This document shows positions 47,066-58,465 of a stretch of DNA of 64,000 nucleotides, one piece after another. Below the pieces are notes generated by a model. It was not told the DNA's origin, did not search any database, and saw only the letters and a program-made list of their open reading frames with translations. Position numbers and translations under genes: made by a program. Within the stretch, counting starts at the first letter, position 1; the number at the start of each line of letters is the position of its first letter. This stretch comes from Labia minor (Eukaryota > Arthropoda > Insecta > Dermaptera > Spongiphoridae): contig OY720345.1 of the NCBI GenBank assembly GCA_963082975.1, positions 57,766,528 through 57,830,527 of the forward strand. The letters are read 5' to 3'.

Positions 47066-48029
47066 GATGATAAATTAAATTAAAAATTATATTATTAGCT
47101 ATTGTTATGCTATAAGAGGAGAAAAATTTATGGGTGACTTACAATTTAAATAAATATTGAAATTTTATTTTTACATTAAAATGAATTCATTTAATATATG
47201 TTCATCAATTTAATATTTATATATTTATTATTACTAGCAATTACAAGAATAAAATAATAGAATATTTATATTTATAATTTTCACAAATACTTTTAAATAA
47301 AATGTAAGTAATATAGTTAGATGTCAAAATTAACAATTTAAAAATATATTATTATAATTTTTCAAATTTAAGAGGATGAACTTATATTTATATAATTAAA
47401 AAAAAGGTAAATTGGTGGAGAATAAGGGAGAGGTCCTTCCTAATTCTATATAATTAATTCTTTTCTGTATGAATTCAAGGTCTTATTTTCATATCTCTAT
47501 TATGGAATAATTTTAATAAATAATATGAAAATAAAAATAAAATTCTCACGTTATTATTTTTCTTGAAAATATCAATCGTCTTTCAAGTGATTCATGAACC
47601 GGAGCATTCAAGAGTATTAATGATGATTTATTAGTCTAGAAATGAAGAGGGTAGAAGTGCTACTATTTTAATGTTACCACCAGGAAATAATGTCTTTACA
47701 AAGGACAACAACATTCCCCCTCTTTACAAGTTATCCATCAATTCAGGCAGCTATAACTTTGCTAATTCTATCTATCTATCTAGGCACTACTACAAGTATT
47801 CTTCTTATTATTATTATTAAAGTTCTTGATCGAGTAACTACATCCCTTCAACTGTCTCTAACATATGCTATCCAATTCTTATTCTCTCTTAATTCCCTCA
47901 TCTCGGTTAATTGTTAATTTTCAAATATGTTAAGATATTAAATAGTGTACATAATTGACAACATAACCATCGATAAAATTAATCTATTTATAATTTAAAT
48001 AAATTTACTGATTTTCGCTTTAATAAAAG
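47066..48029. other. sd: AT-rich noncoding stretch
   Basis: Within the sd intron. A TCTA microsatellite (47768-47782) lies in a 75-codon open frame (47690-47917) that has no recognisable domain. No gene recognised. Confidence 0.5.
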
Positions 48030-48110
48030 ATAAAGGTGTTCTATGATCAAGGTTCTCTCAGCCTTAATCTTGATTTTCTTGAGCAGAGGCGCTAATTTTC
48101 TATTGGAAAA
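48030..48110 (-). repeat. SINE family F, copy 3 (fragment)
   Basis: The minus strand carries AGCGCCTCTGCTCAAGAAAA, then TCAAGATTAAGGCTGAGAGA, ACC and TTGATCATAGAACACC, the central block of the F SINE. Confidence 0.55.
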
Positions 48111-48119
48111 GAGTTGATT

Positions 48120-48739
48120 TGTTTTAGATATCTTAATCCTTTATAACCATGTATTTAATCTAAAAATCCTTAATATATTGCAATAGAAAAGTAGAAGGTA
48201 TTATAGAAATATACTACCTGTTTGGATGTGATTCAATAACATTTAAAAGTAAGAAAGGAAGTAAGATTAAAAAAATAGATGTTTGTTAAATAAATAAATT
48301 TTGTATAATTAAAGAAAATTGAGAAACAGATTTATTTATTTATTTATTTATTGGCCATTTTTTTACCCAAACAGTTTCTTTAAATTTTTGCAAAAAATTA
48401 CACTTAAAAGTAAAAATATTGTTTTATTGGATAAAGCCTTTCTTTATATCCATGTATTTAATCTAAAAAACTTTAATATATTTTAAAAATTCCTAATAAT
48501 ATATTTAAAATTGACAAACTTTTATGTATAAAACTAATAAGTAATAGTCAGAAATGTCGAATTTGGATTTCAATTTTGTGCTTTTAATATATTATCATTT
48601 TTTCTAATTTTCCTAAATTTTTCAGTTTAATACAATACTTTCCGGAAGGAATAGAAAAGTAGAAGGTATTATGGAAAAGCTCCACCTGTTTGGATATGAT
48701 TCAATAACATTTAAAAGTAAGTAATGGAAAAGTAAGATT
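48120..48739 (+). repeat. Repeat family G, direct-repeat block (left part)
   Basis: Contains two iterations of a module with ATCCATGTATTTAATCTAAA-type sequence, TAGAAAAGTAGAAGGTATTA, CCTGTTTGGAT and GATTCAATAACATTTAAAAG (ending about 48257 and 48720). The module recurs at 56885-57140. Family A copy 3 is inserted directly after it. Confidence 0.6.
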
Positions 48740-49373
48740 AATAAGTTGACCTGTGGCCAGGTCCGAACCGACCGACGGTTTGAAAAATTAATTTCCAGCT
48801 ACAGAAACAATTTCAAATAATTTTAATATATCTATTAATGTAAGAAAAAACAGATATGAATATAACATAAATATTTTTAATTTTATTTTATTTATAATAT
48901 ATATGTAAGACCAGGCTGTGACATCATGAATGGCTGGATGACGTCATATAATTTTAAATCAAGAAAAAACTAATAAATATGATCTTTCTCGAAGATAAAA
49001 CCAATACAAAGTGCATGATTCGTGGTGATATGTAAAAAATCTCCTCATGTGAAATTTGGTGTGAAAATAACCCTTCCCTTCCTATCGTCGATCGCTAATA
49101 CTACCACTTCCGGTTTCCGGATTTGCACCAAAAGTTGATCAATTCATCCCACTGATGCATTAAGTTAATATACCAAATTTCATGAAAATCCGTTCAGCCG
49201 TTCAGGCTGTACACATCTATACGGACGGACAGACGGACAGACGGACAGACATCATGCTAAAAATACTTTTTTCTGTTAAGAAAATGCATGATTCGTGGAG
49301 ATATGTAAAAATCTCCACATGTGAAATTTGGTGTGAAAACAATACCTCCCTTACTATCGTCGGTCGGTAAAAA
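48740..49373 (-). mobile_element. Family A (helentron/HINE-like) element, copy 3
   Basis: Full-length reverse-oriented copy. The plus strand starts AATAAGTTGACCTGTGGCCA and ends TCGTCGGTCGGTAAAAA. GGACAGAC microsatellite at 49221-49250, TGACGTCA at 48939-48946 (the second site is mutated to TGACATCA). The frame at 49182-49370 is a chance reading of the repeat. Confidence 0.75.
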
Positions 49374-49670
49374 ATATATCTTTGTTATATAATAAAAGTA
49401 AATATTTTTAACAAAATCTTTGTTTAAGAAATGGTAAAAATTTTGTATAATTAGGAAAAATTGAGACACGGATTTATTTATTTATTTTATAAAAGTGGCC
49501 ATTTTTTTACACAAAGTTTTTTTAAATTTTGACAAAAAATATTATTAAACATTTCTAATAAGAATAAAAATCGTTTTATTGGGTCAATTATTTGATGAAG
49601 TCTTTCTTTATATCCATGTATTTAATCTAAAAATCCTTAATATATTGTAATTAGCTTATTATATTAATCC
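49374..49670 (+). repeat. Repeat family G, right part after the A insertion
   Basis: Repeats the order seen at 48258-48480: TTTTGTATAATTAGGAAAAA, GGCCATTTTTTTAC, TTTTATTGGGTC and TTTATATCCATGTATTTAAT. This shows that A interrupted a direct-repeat unit of G. Confidence 0.55.
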
Positions 49671-49799
49671 AAATTTTATTTCATTTAAAATAAATTCTCA
49701 ATTTATATATATATACTAGCTGCTCCGAGCGCCTTCGGCGCTCTCCACACCTAGACGGGGGCTCCGCCCCCTGTACCCCCCGAATGTCCCTATTCTGAG

Positions 49800-50335
49800 C
49801 TATATACCATCTAACTCCTACCCTGTTCCATCTCTCTCACGTTCCTTCCTACATTATCCACCCTGTTCACAATTGGTCTTCCAAACGGACGTTTTCCAAT
49901 CGAACTCCCCACCAATAAATTTTTCCTCTCCCATTCTAGCCATGTGCCCTGCCGTTCCCAGCCTTCTCTATTTTATGACCTATATCTAGAGATGCATAGA
50001 GGTCATGCAATTCCTTGTTATGCAGTCTTCGCTATTCCCCGGTGTCCTCATCTTTCTTTGGCCCATAAATGCTGGGAAGAATCCTATTCTCAAATACTCT
50101 GAATCTACTCTCATCTCTCAGGGTTATAGACCATGCCTCCCACCCATATAATACAACAGAAAAAATAATTGTTTTATATATTTTAATTTTGATCCCCTTT
50201 GATATTAATTTGCCGATTGCAACCTCGATTTAAATTCTATGTAAATATTATTCTCTCTGATACTTATTATTTTTTCTTATCACTATTAATTTCAAACCCC
50301 ATCACTTTTCCTGCTTCGATTAATTTTTTTATGCT
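49800..50335 (-). pseudogene. Dead non-LTR retrotransposon reverse transcriptase fragment (copy 2)
   Basis: On the minus strand: KKLIEAGKVMGFEIN (50335), FKSRLQSAN, LYGWEAWSITLRDESRFRVF (50145), RILPSIYGPKKDEDTGE and RRLHNKELHDLYASLDIG. This matches and extends the C-terminal half of the fragment at 43340, with stops and frameshifts. In both places the LINE tail lies just upstream of the same Helitron 3' end. Confidence 0.75.
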
Positions 50336-50609
50336 ACTTTAAATGTTATTAATTTATTTAAAAAAAAACAAAGTAAACAAAATAAAAATAAAATATAAAG
50401 AAATTAGCATAACACTAAACTACTATACAAATAATATTAAAAAATATATATTAAAATCTTACGTGAAAATCCAATTATGAGATCAAATTTTCTTAATTAA
50501 AATGATTTACTCACATAATCTTAAAAATAAATAGTATTAAATTATAGCCGTAATGTGAATGTTTTCAAAGTTTGAAAGACCAATAAGATCAATTGAGATA
50601 TTGTAAATA

Positions 50610-50800
50610 TCTATATATAAAAAAAATTTTATCTGCACATTGCTCAGATTTAAATTTTTTGCGTATATTCGCGTTTCATGACCTCTAGAATCCAAAAGTG
50701 ACTTTAGAATTTTTCATTTCTGTTCATAGACTATAAATTTTAATAATATCTAATCAATAACCGCAGAAATTAATTTTTAAAAATTTGATATAAACATGTT
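50610..50800 (+). repeat. Helitron-like 5' end repeat shared with 59060-59257
   Basis: A|TCTATATATAAAAAAAATTT TATCTGCAC, then ATGACCTCTAGAATCCAAAA GTGACTTTAGAAT and AATAACCGCAGAAATTAATT TTTAAAAATTT. The last two blocks recur on the minus strand at 59200-59060. Confidence 0.55.
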
Positions 50801-51099
50801 GTCATTTAGCAGCGCAAAGTATACAATAAAAAAGATGTTTTTAATATTTTTATTTTTATTTTTCTTACAATATTTCAATTAATCATATAGTTTTTTATAT
50901 ATTTTTATTTATGCTCAAAAAATTAATTGACATAATTATTAATTTAAATTTAATGATAAAATTTTATTTAATAAAATTATTTAATAAAATAAAATAATTT
51001 AATAAAATTAATTTAATAAAATAAAATAATTTAATAAAATATTAAAATAATAAAAATTAATAAATTTGTAATAAAAAATATTTAATACTTAAAAAAAAA

Positions 51100-51180
51100 A
51101 ATGTACCTTTGCGAGATTCGAAATAAAGGTGTAAAGTCATAAGATAATGCCTTAGACCGTTGACCCATGAAACACTTTGT
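51100..51180 (-). repeat. tRNA-like SINE head
   Basis: The minus strand reads GGGTCAACGGTCTAAGGC (A-box-like) and, 30 bases on, TATTTCGAATCTCGC (B-box-like). Spacing is tRNA-like, but no full cloverleaf forms, so this is a tRNA-derived repeat rather than a gene. Confidence 0.45.
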
Positions 51181-51437
51181 TTGCAAGTCTACTATTAGAA
51201 TATATAGACATGTCAGATTATCGCCACCAGCGCCTCTATGATCTAGCATTGTAACTAAACTAATTTTATTTAAATTCCACCCCTGGACACACCTTACCAA
51301 TTAGCGGTTTTATAAAGGAAGTCTGACATGCCCTGAGACCTACTGAATATACATAAAAAATTTCATAAGAATCGGTCCAGCCGTTTCGGAGGAGTACTTT
51401 TTCAAAGTTTTGTGACACGAGAATTTTATATATAAGA

Positions 51438-52019
51438 TATATATATATTTGGAGTAGTAAGTTCATTAAAAAATAAAAAGTAAATTAAAGGAACTTTTTA
51501 CATTTTAAAATATCCTCATTTTCAGATTTAATTATCAATTAAACTTAAGTAAACATTGTAAATAAGTAAATAAGCAAATATTTATTAAATTTTTAATAAT
51601 TTGTTATTCAGTAGATTTCGCAACTTTTTAAATATTCGATAATTTCATTTCCATTATTTATTTATACAATTCATGTTTCCAATTTCATTTTTCATAGAAA
51701 TTAAATAAAATCTCCCTTATCGCTTACTCTTCTTTAATTCAATTACTTATCACGAATAAATCAATAATTAAAGATTAAATTTCAATTCAGAAAGACAATT
51801 ACTCTCATTAAGTCAATTGATTAAAAGCAATAATAAGTTTCCCCAAGCAAGATCCCGTCTCATTTTCATATTTTATTATTCAAAAATGGTAATACTACCA
51901 GTAGTCGTTGTAAGTAATCTTGCAGCGTAGGATAGCAAGCACAATTCATTAAGATAAGGATTATTGATAAAATCTAATTAACGTTTATTAAATTAAAATC
52001 CGAATATAATCAAAAATGA
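51438..52019. other. sd: AT-rich noncoding stretch
   Basis: Within the sd intron. No gene or repeat family recognised. Confidence 0.45.
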
Positions 52020-52720
52020 TTCTAATTGAATTGAAAGCTGAAGGGCAAGTGATTATCATTAATATCCATGGGGAGAAGGAAAGGGGATGGAGTCGGGCAA
52101 TGAGGAGGATGATTCGAGGTTCCGAAGTGTAACTTAATTTCTTTAGTAAGTAAACATTTTAAATGATTTAGCAGAGAGACACGAAAAAGTTCAATTTGAT
52201 AAATGCAATTAATTACAGATGAGTAACGTACTATACTACAGAAAATAATGTTGTTTAAGTAAGCAGTGTAAGAAAGATTCGTTCCCATGGCGGGAATTCC
52301 ACAAGCGTTGACAAGCCGTGATGAATATTCGAGCGGCGAAAGAAAAGGGGAAACAAGAAGAGGGAAATGTAGCGACGAAGAAAGAACAAGGACGGGAAAT
52401 TGGAAGAGTAGATGGGAATGAAAGGGAAAAAAAGGAGAGAGAGAGAGAGACCGGCGCTTTTCGAGGAAAAATGCGGTAAGAGAGACGGCGTGGTTGGATT
52501 TACGAGGAGGGCAATGTTGGACCGAAACCTCGGTAGAACAAGGCCAAGCCAAGAGGATCGTCGGCGTCCGACAGACCACCGGCCATCGTCTGTGACTCAT
52601 TGTCTAGGAGGTCTCACACCGATGACGCATGCAAAGGTCCGCCATCGATCGGACGCAGCCCATTGTGCAACAGTTCCTCTCTCCACCCCCCCCACCCGCC
52701 GATTTACAAAAACAGTTAGT
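52020..52720. promoter_or_regulatory. sd: GC-rich block inside the sd intron, candidate regulatory element
   Basis: About 700 bp of high GC for this window, with GA-rich tracts (52425-52452) and CpG-rich words (GATCGTCGGCGTCCGACAG, GGTCCGCCATCGATCGGACG). A 192-codon minus frame (52600-52022) spans it; its translation is Leu/Ser/Pro-rich and has no recognisable domain or repeat. It lies between the linker and TEA exons, so it is a candidate intronic enhancer or alternative promoter. An unrecognised gene cannot be excluded. Confidence 0.35.
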
Positions 52721-53364
52721 TAGGAATTCTTTAATCCTTAATTAATTTTTCCTCACGGACATTTTTATAGAAAGGGCCTCTAAATTAAAGTCATATATAA
52801 TCGTCAGACGCATTATCCCAGGCAATGTATTCATTTTTTTTCTCCATGTCAAAAAATTTATTTATTCGCTTTTTTTCGCCCTTTTTTTTCTTAACATGAA
52901 CTTTTTATAATGATTTATTAAAAGGAATTTTAATCTTGATTTCTAGAAATATTTCCTTAAAAAAGGATTTTTTTTGGTGTTTGATTAATAGTTATTGGAT
53001 TATAAGATGAAGGATTAATATTATATTAATAATTTCATGAAATTTCATTTTTTATTAATCTAATGTAATATATGATGAAATATGATAATTAAATATAAAT
53101 ATATAATATATTACATCAGTGAGATATTGTTTGTTTTTTTTTTCAAAATGAAGAGACAAATTAGCCTAGAAATTAATTTAAAAGAAATATATATTAAAAT
53201 TTAATTAGCCAAGCGGAACGATATATGCAAAAAAGAATAATTAGATTATTGAAATATCATCATCATCATCATCAATGGAGAGAGGTAATACTCGATATTT
53301 CTTATAGGCCCACAAAATTGAAAACTCTCCCCTTCCACTTCGACATTAACTTGATTTATAAATA
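52721..53364. other. sd: AT-rich noncoding stretch
   Basis: ATC trinucleotide run at 53259-53274. No gene recognised. Confidence 0.45.
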
Positions 53365-53455
53365 TTACAAAAGCGATTTCAATTTGTTATAAGAGCGAAC
53401 AGACCGACAGACAGACAGTCATGAAACTGATAAAAAAAAAATTATAAAATCCATT
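53365..53455 (+). repeat. E-family fragment
   Basis: GCGATTTCAATTTGTTATAA then GAGCGAACAGACCGACAGAC matches 3330-3385, including the GACAGACC microsatellite. It abuts A copy 4 directly. Confidence 0.55.
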
Positions 53456-53870
53456 TTTACCGAACGACGATAGGGAGGTATTATTACCACACCAAATTTC
53501 ACATGTGGAGATTTTTACACATTGTGTGTACAGCTTGAACGGCTCAACGGATTTTGATAAAATTTGGTTTATTTACTTAATGCATCAGTAGCATGAATTC
53601 ATCAACTTTTGGTGTATATCCGGAAAACGGAAGTGGTAGTTTACGAAGTATTAATTTTATATTCATTGTCGGAAATGTTTCACTTAATATATATATTATA
53701 GTAATTAATAATTGAGTAATTAAACTAAAAATAAAAACCAAGGTAATATAATTTTGTCATTTTAATTCAAGTTTTAAAAATATTTTTTTTTTTTGATACT
53801 TAATTAATTATTTCAAATTAATTTATTTCAAATCGTCGGTCGGTTCTGTGCCTGGCCACAGCTTATTTTT
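53456..53870 (+). mobile_element. Family A element, copy 4 (degraded, internally deleted)
   Basis: Starts TTTTTACCGAACGACGATAG and ends TCGTCGGTCGGTTCTGTGCC TGGCCACAGCTTATTTT. It retains the central CTTGAACGGCTCAACGGATT block but has lost the GTCC microsatellite, the CRE-like pair and much of the 3' half. Confidence 0.65.
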
Positions 53871-56800
53871 TATTTAGTAATATGATTTCATATTACTTAA
53901 ATTAACATTAAAACTATTTTTTGTAATTTAAATTTTTATTATAATTATTTTAAAAATTCAACTCAGTCAGAGTTTGACTGGATTTGTATATCGTATATCA
54001 ATTTCAAAAAATTATAAGTAATAACTTTAAAAAATATCGGGCAATGAGAGAAATATTAACGGAATATATTTATAATTAAATAAATCTTTGCTTTTCAGTA
54101 TAATATAAAAATATATAGGTAGAAAAGATAAATTAAGAAGATTTCAAAGTCTAGAACATTTAGCGCCTCTTTTACTGTTTACTGAATTTAAGAAAAGGAT
54201 TAAACAAAAAAATAAATTTATTACGACAATAAAAAATTGGTGCTTGTAAAAACAAACAAGCTCTAAGTAATGAATAATAAATAAATAAATAAATAGCACA
54301 GTACGTGGAGACAATAAAGAGCCTATTAATTTTAAAAAATACATAAATGAAAAATAAATAAATAAATCACATTTTAAGAAATCGGTAAGTGGATATAAAG
54401 AAACCATTAATCAGAATATGTAAAATAATAATAAATAAAAAGATATAAAATTAAAAAAAATAAAAAATAAAAAAAATTGTGAACTAGAATTCATCATTAA
54501 ATTTATGCGAGTTCAGCTAAGATTAATACGGGCTAAGATAAATGTAAAATGGCCTATCTTATATGCCCAAGAGTTTTAGCATCTCTAATGAACATAATGG
54601 GCTGAAAATTCGTCTATCTTCTATTAAACATTCTTCTAATTAATTCTAATTGGGAAGACTCGATGCCACATTTAAATTTCTTAAAAGAGCCTAGGCCAAG
54701 GTCTTGTAACTAAATCAATAACAACAAATAATTAATTAATTCAATATTGACATTTGGAAAGAATTATAGTGCATTATTTATTTTTAGTCTTTTTCATTAA
54801 ATATTCTTCAAATAATTTGAAGTTAAAATATTTAAATAAATAAAATGTTTAAATATTTTAATTCTATTTTCTTTATACAATTTGCTTAAATTATTTTTTT
54901 TTTAATTTCAAAATTTCAAATTTATTAATTGTATTCAATATAAGCTTAAGGCGTTTTTAAATAGAAAAGAAGAAATAAAATAAAATAAGAATTTAAAAAA
55001 ATAAGCTACTAAATACGATGAAAATATTTTGTAAAATTTAATCAAAATAGAATAAATTAAATAATTGAAATGATATTTGAATAGAGAAATTAAAATAAAA
55101 ATTTACTTATTATATTTTTTGTTAACATTCTAACATATAAAGTTTTAATTTTAATATAAATCAAATCATTAAGAATATATTACACAAATTTAGGAACGAA
55201 TGTAAAATGTGTATGTGAAATTAGAAACACATGTAACAATTGATAATACAAAAATGAAATTCTTTTTTTTTTTATTAATCTAAAAATCTGTTAATTCAGC
55301 TAATTTAAATGATGGTTAGAATAATGATAATAAGATTTTTTTAAATGTGTATGAGTGTTTTTGTTTAAATAAATAAAATGGTTGATTTTGGGAGAACATT
55401 CATTGATGGAGAGGGATTCATTTGCAATTTGGTAAAGTGAAAAAAAAAATCTTCTGAATAGACCGGAATTAATATGATTAATTAACCAAAAGGGCTTTTC
55501 AGTGATTCCATTCAATTTGTTTTTTTTTTTATATTATTATTTTTTTATTTCATTTTATTTTTGCTTTTGCCTTCAATGGTATTTTATTGAAATTTCAATG
55601 AACTTATTATTGTCTGTTTATGTATTTCATTAATGCAAAAGCAAATAAAAAATTTATATATATAATTCAAGAGCCTTTTAAAAACAGTTCATTGAAAATG
55701 TTTAATATTCGTTTTTAAAAATAAATGAGTCTCATTGGATGCCACTTGAAATCGTGATTTGGAACCTGCACCCCACTTATCATGCTTAATTTTTCCCTTT
55801 ATTTGAAACATAATTTTTAATTTTCTATTTTAATTTAATAGGATTTATATTTTATTTATATGACAATTTTATTCACAGTATCAACATTTTTTTTTGCATG
55901 AATTCATATAAATGACCGGCTGAGAGTTGAATATTTTATATTTTTGGATTGTTAATATAATGTAGAAAATATAGGAAAAATAAAAAAGACTCATTTATAT
56001 ATTAAGATAATATTTTAAACAGAATCATACAATTTTTATATCAGGTTTAGTCAATAAACTAAATAAAATTTAAATGGGTATTACTTATTGTTTAATAATT
56101 AAAAAAAATAACAATATGTTATATTATTGTTGTTGTATAAATTGAATTTTCAAAAATTCAAATTGAATTACAATCCAAATTATAGATAAACTTTCAAATC
56201 ACTGTGAAGATATAATATAATATAGAATTTATACTACATTTATACTACATTTAAAATACCACATAAAAATGCACAAAGAAAATATATAATCTTTATTTAA
56301 TTGTTTCATTTTATGCAAATTTTCAAGAATAAAATAAAATTAATAGAACAAATGTATTTTTTTATTTCCCCTATGATTGTACCCAATCTATATTCATTTA
56401 AACTTGTTGCTGCGCCTCTCCGACATCCCTAAACGCCCCCCCCCCCCACCTCTCATCCGAATGAGCTGTCTCCCTCGCAAGGTCGCCACCTGTATTCACG
56501 CTTCAATTTATAAAGTTGGCACAGATCTTTAAGTACAATTTAAATTGTGTTAGTAATGAATTACCCCTCCCCATCAACCCGTTCTTGAGTGTTGACGAAA
56601 TTTATGTACTACTCAAACGATGAGTCAAAAAACTTTCTACTCGAAATTAATTCCAAGGAGAACAGATATTATTAACATAGCAAAATTTGGCATTAATAAA
56701 GCTATTATTAATTAATTTTGAAAATCTCTCCCCTCCTTTCTTTTTCTCTCTCCTTCTGTACATATACAAAGATAAATTAAATATTAATTGAAAACTATGG

Positions 56801-56884
56801 AATATGGTCAATAGTTCTTGAATCTTAAATTTCATGTTGTTAATAAAATAAGTTTTAAACAAATTTATATTCTATATATATATA
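53871..56884. other. sd: AT-rich noncoding stretch
   Basis: About 3 kb of low-complexity AT, plus a C14 homopolymer in a short GC-rich patch (56395-56500). No gene or repeat family recognised; minus frames at 54144-54407 and 55300-55515 are low complexity. Confidence 0.5.
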
Positions 56885-57140
56885 TATAAATTGTTTTTTT
56901 AAAAATCCTTATTAATATATTTAAAATTTACAAACTTTTATGTATAAAACAACTAAATAATAGTCATAGAAATGTCGAATTGGATTTAAATTTTGTAATT
57001 TTAATAAATTATCATTTTTTCTAATTTGCCAGGTAAATTTTTCAGTTTAATAGATGAATAGAAAAGTAGAAGGTATTATGGAAAACCTCCACTTTGGATG
57101 TAATTCAATAACATTTAAAAGTAAGTAATGGAAAAGAAAA
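56885..57140 (+). repeat. Repeat family G, second locus
   Basis: Matches 48488-48739: ACAAACTTTTATGTATAAAA, AATGTCGAATTGGATT, AGAAAAGTAGAAGGTATTAT, and AATAACATTTAAAAGTAAGT. Continues at 58368-58465 after the pogo and A insertions. Confidence 0.6.
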
Positions 57141-57142
57141 TA

Positions 57143-57429
57143 CAGTAGAACCACGATAACTTAAAAACCTCGATAATTTCAAAAAATAATATGTTCCCTT
57201 CCCAGAGCCCAAAACCTCAATAACTTAAAATACGCAACCTCTATAATTTAAATAAGTAATCTCTGTATTCAAAGTCTTAAATGTAAAAGTCGAAACGTTG
57301 CCGAATTCCCTAATTTAGAACAATGTTTGTTTACGTGGTTCAAACAGTGTCGAAACAAAAACATCAGTGTTAGGTGGACCCATACTGAAAGAAAAAGATG
57401 AAGAGTTCGCTAATTGGCTGAAAATCAAA
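57143..57429 (+). pseudogene. pogo/Tigger-type transposon relic (5' TIR and transposase N-terminus)
   Basis: TA|CAGTAGAACCACGATAAC (57141-57160) is a pogo/Tigger-like terminal inverted repeat next to a TA target. From 57303 the sequence reads EFPNLEQCLFTWFKQCRNKN, then after one frameshift GGPILKEKDEEFANWLKI. This is the CENP-B-type helix-turn-helix region of pogo transposases (W-F ... ISGPIL-EKA-FA pattern). The reading then runs into the family A palindrome, so the DDE catalytic domain and the other TIR are missing. Frameshifted and truncated, so dead. Confidence 0.75.
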
Positions 57430-58367
57430 TAAGTTGACCTGTGGCCAGGTCCGAACCGACCGACGGTTTGAAGAAAATTAATTAGCAGCTACAGAAACAA
57501 TTTCAAATAATTTTAATATATCTATTAATGTAATAAAAAACATATAGGCATATAACATAAATATTTTTAATTTTATTTTATTTATAATATATGTATATAT
57601 TTATATGTAAGACCAGGCTGTGACGTCATCAATGGCTGGATGACGTCATATAATTTTAAATCAAGAAAAAACTAATAAATATGATTTTCCCGAGGATAAA
57701 ACCAATACAAAGTGCATGATTCGTGGTGATATATAAAAAAATCTCCTCATGTGAAATTTGGTGCGAAAATAACCCTTCCCTTCCTATCGTCGATCGCTAA
57801 TACTACCACTTCCGGTTCACGGATTTGCACCAAAAGTTGTTCAATTCTCTGTCGTCTGTCCGTCCGTCCGTATAGATGTGTACAGCCTGAACGGCTCAAC
57901 CGATTTTGATGAAATTTGGTATATTTACTTAATGCATCAGTGGGATGAATTGATCAACTTTTGGTGCAAATCCGTGAACCGGAAGTGGTAGTATTAGCGA
58001 TCGACGATAGGAAGGGAAGGGTTATTTTCACACCAAATTTCACATGAGGAGATTTTTTTATATATCACCACGAATCATGCACTTTGTATTGGTTTTATCC
58101 TCGGGAAAATCATATTTATTAGTTTTTTCTTGATTTAAAATTATATGACGTCATCCAGCCATTCATGACGTCACAGCCTGGTCTTACATATAAATATATA
58201 CATATATTATAAATAAAATAAAATTAAAAATATTTATGTTATATGCCTATATGTTTTTTATTACATTAATAGATATATTAAAATTATTTGAAATTGTTTC
58301 TGTAGCTGGAAATTAATTTACTTCAAACCGTCGGTCGGTTCGGACCTTGCCACAGGTCAACTTATTT
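57430..58367. mobile_element. Family A palindromic dimer (head-to-head, ~420-bp arms)
   Basis: Left arm (about 57430-57847) is the reverse complement of the right arm (about 57947-58367), around a ~100-bp spacer holding the GTCC microsatellite and GAACGGCTCAACCGATTTTG. Each arm ends in AAATAAGTTGACC / GGTCAACTTATTT. The arms share private variants (GTGAACCGGAAG, AGGAAGGGAAGGG, ATATGCCTATATG) not seen in other copies, so one arm was copied from the other. TGACGTCA at 57621, 57641, 58146 and 58166. Confidence 0.8.
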
Positions 58368-58465
58368 AATTTTGACAAAAACAATATATTATTAAGCATT
58401 TCTAATAAGACTTAAAAGTAAAATTATTATTTTATTGGGTCCATTATTCGATGAAGTCTTTATTT
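58368..58465 (+). repeat. Repeat family G, continuation right of the A dimer
   Basis: AATTTTGACAAAAACAATAT, AAGCATTTCTAATAAGA and TTTTATTGGGTCCATTATTC match 49535-49605. The next stretch (58466-59059) is AT-rich with a G10 homopolymer (58480-58489) and no recognised gene. Confidence 0.5.

Larger units (their letters stand above)
49716..51437 (-). mobile_element. Non-autonomous Helitron carrying a dead LINE fragment
   Basis: The minus strand begins A|TCTTATATATAAAATTCTCG TGTCAC followed by CGAAACGGCTGGACCGATTC, which resembles Helitron 5' ends known from arthropods. It ends with a perfect stem GAGCGCC-GAA-GGCGCTC then GGAGCAGCTAG|T (49716). About 1.7 kb. Inside are a tRNA-like SINE head (51100-51180), a second Helitron-like 5' end in forward sense (50610), and the dead LINE. 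No Rep/helicase coding. Confidence 0.65.

Noticed and set aside
49182..49370. 62-codon frame inside family A copy 3
   Set aside because: Lies wholly in a repeat; the TDGQTDRRTD stretch is just the translated tetranucleotide microsatellite.
51100..51180. Functional tRNA gene on the minus strand
   Set aside because: A- and B-box-like words at tRNA spacing, but the acceptor and anticodon stems do not pair and it lies inside a Helitron; called a SINE head instead.
52022..52600. 192-codon minus open frame as a protein-coding gene
   Set aside because: No recognisable domain, signal or repeat structure; Leu/Ser/Pro-rich translation of a GC-rich, stop-poor block, and overlapping plus-strand frames are open too. 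Kept only as part of a GC-rich region.
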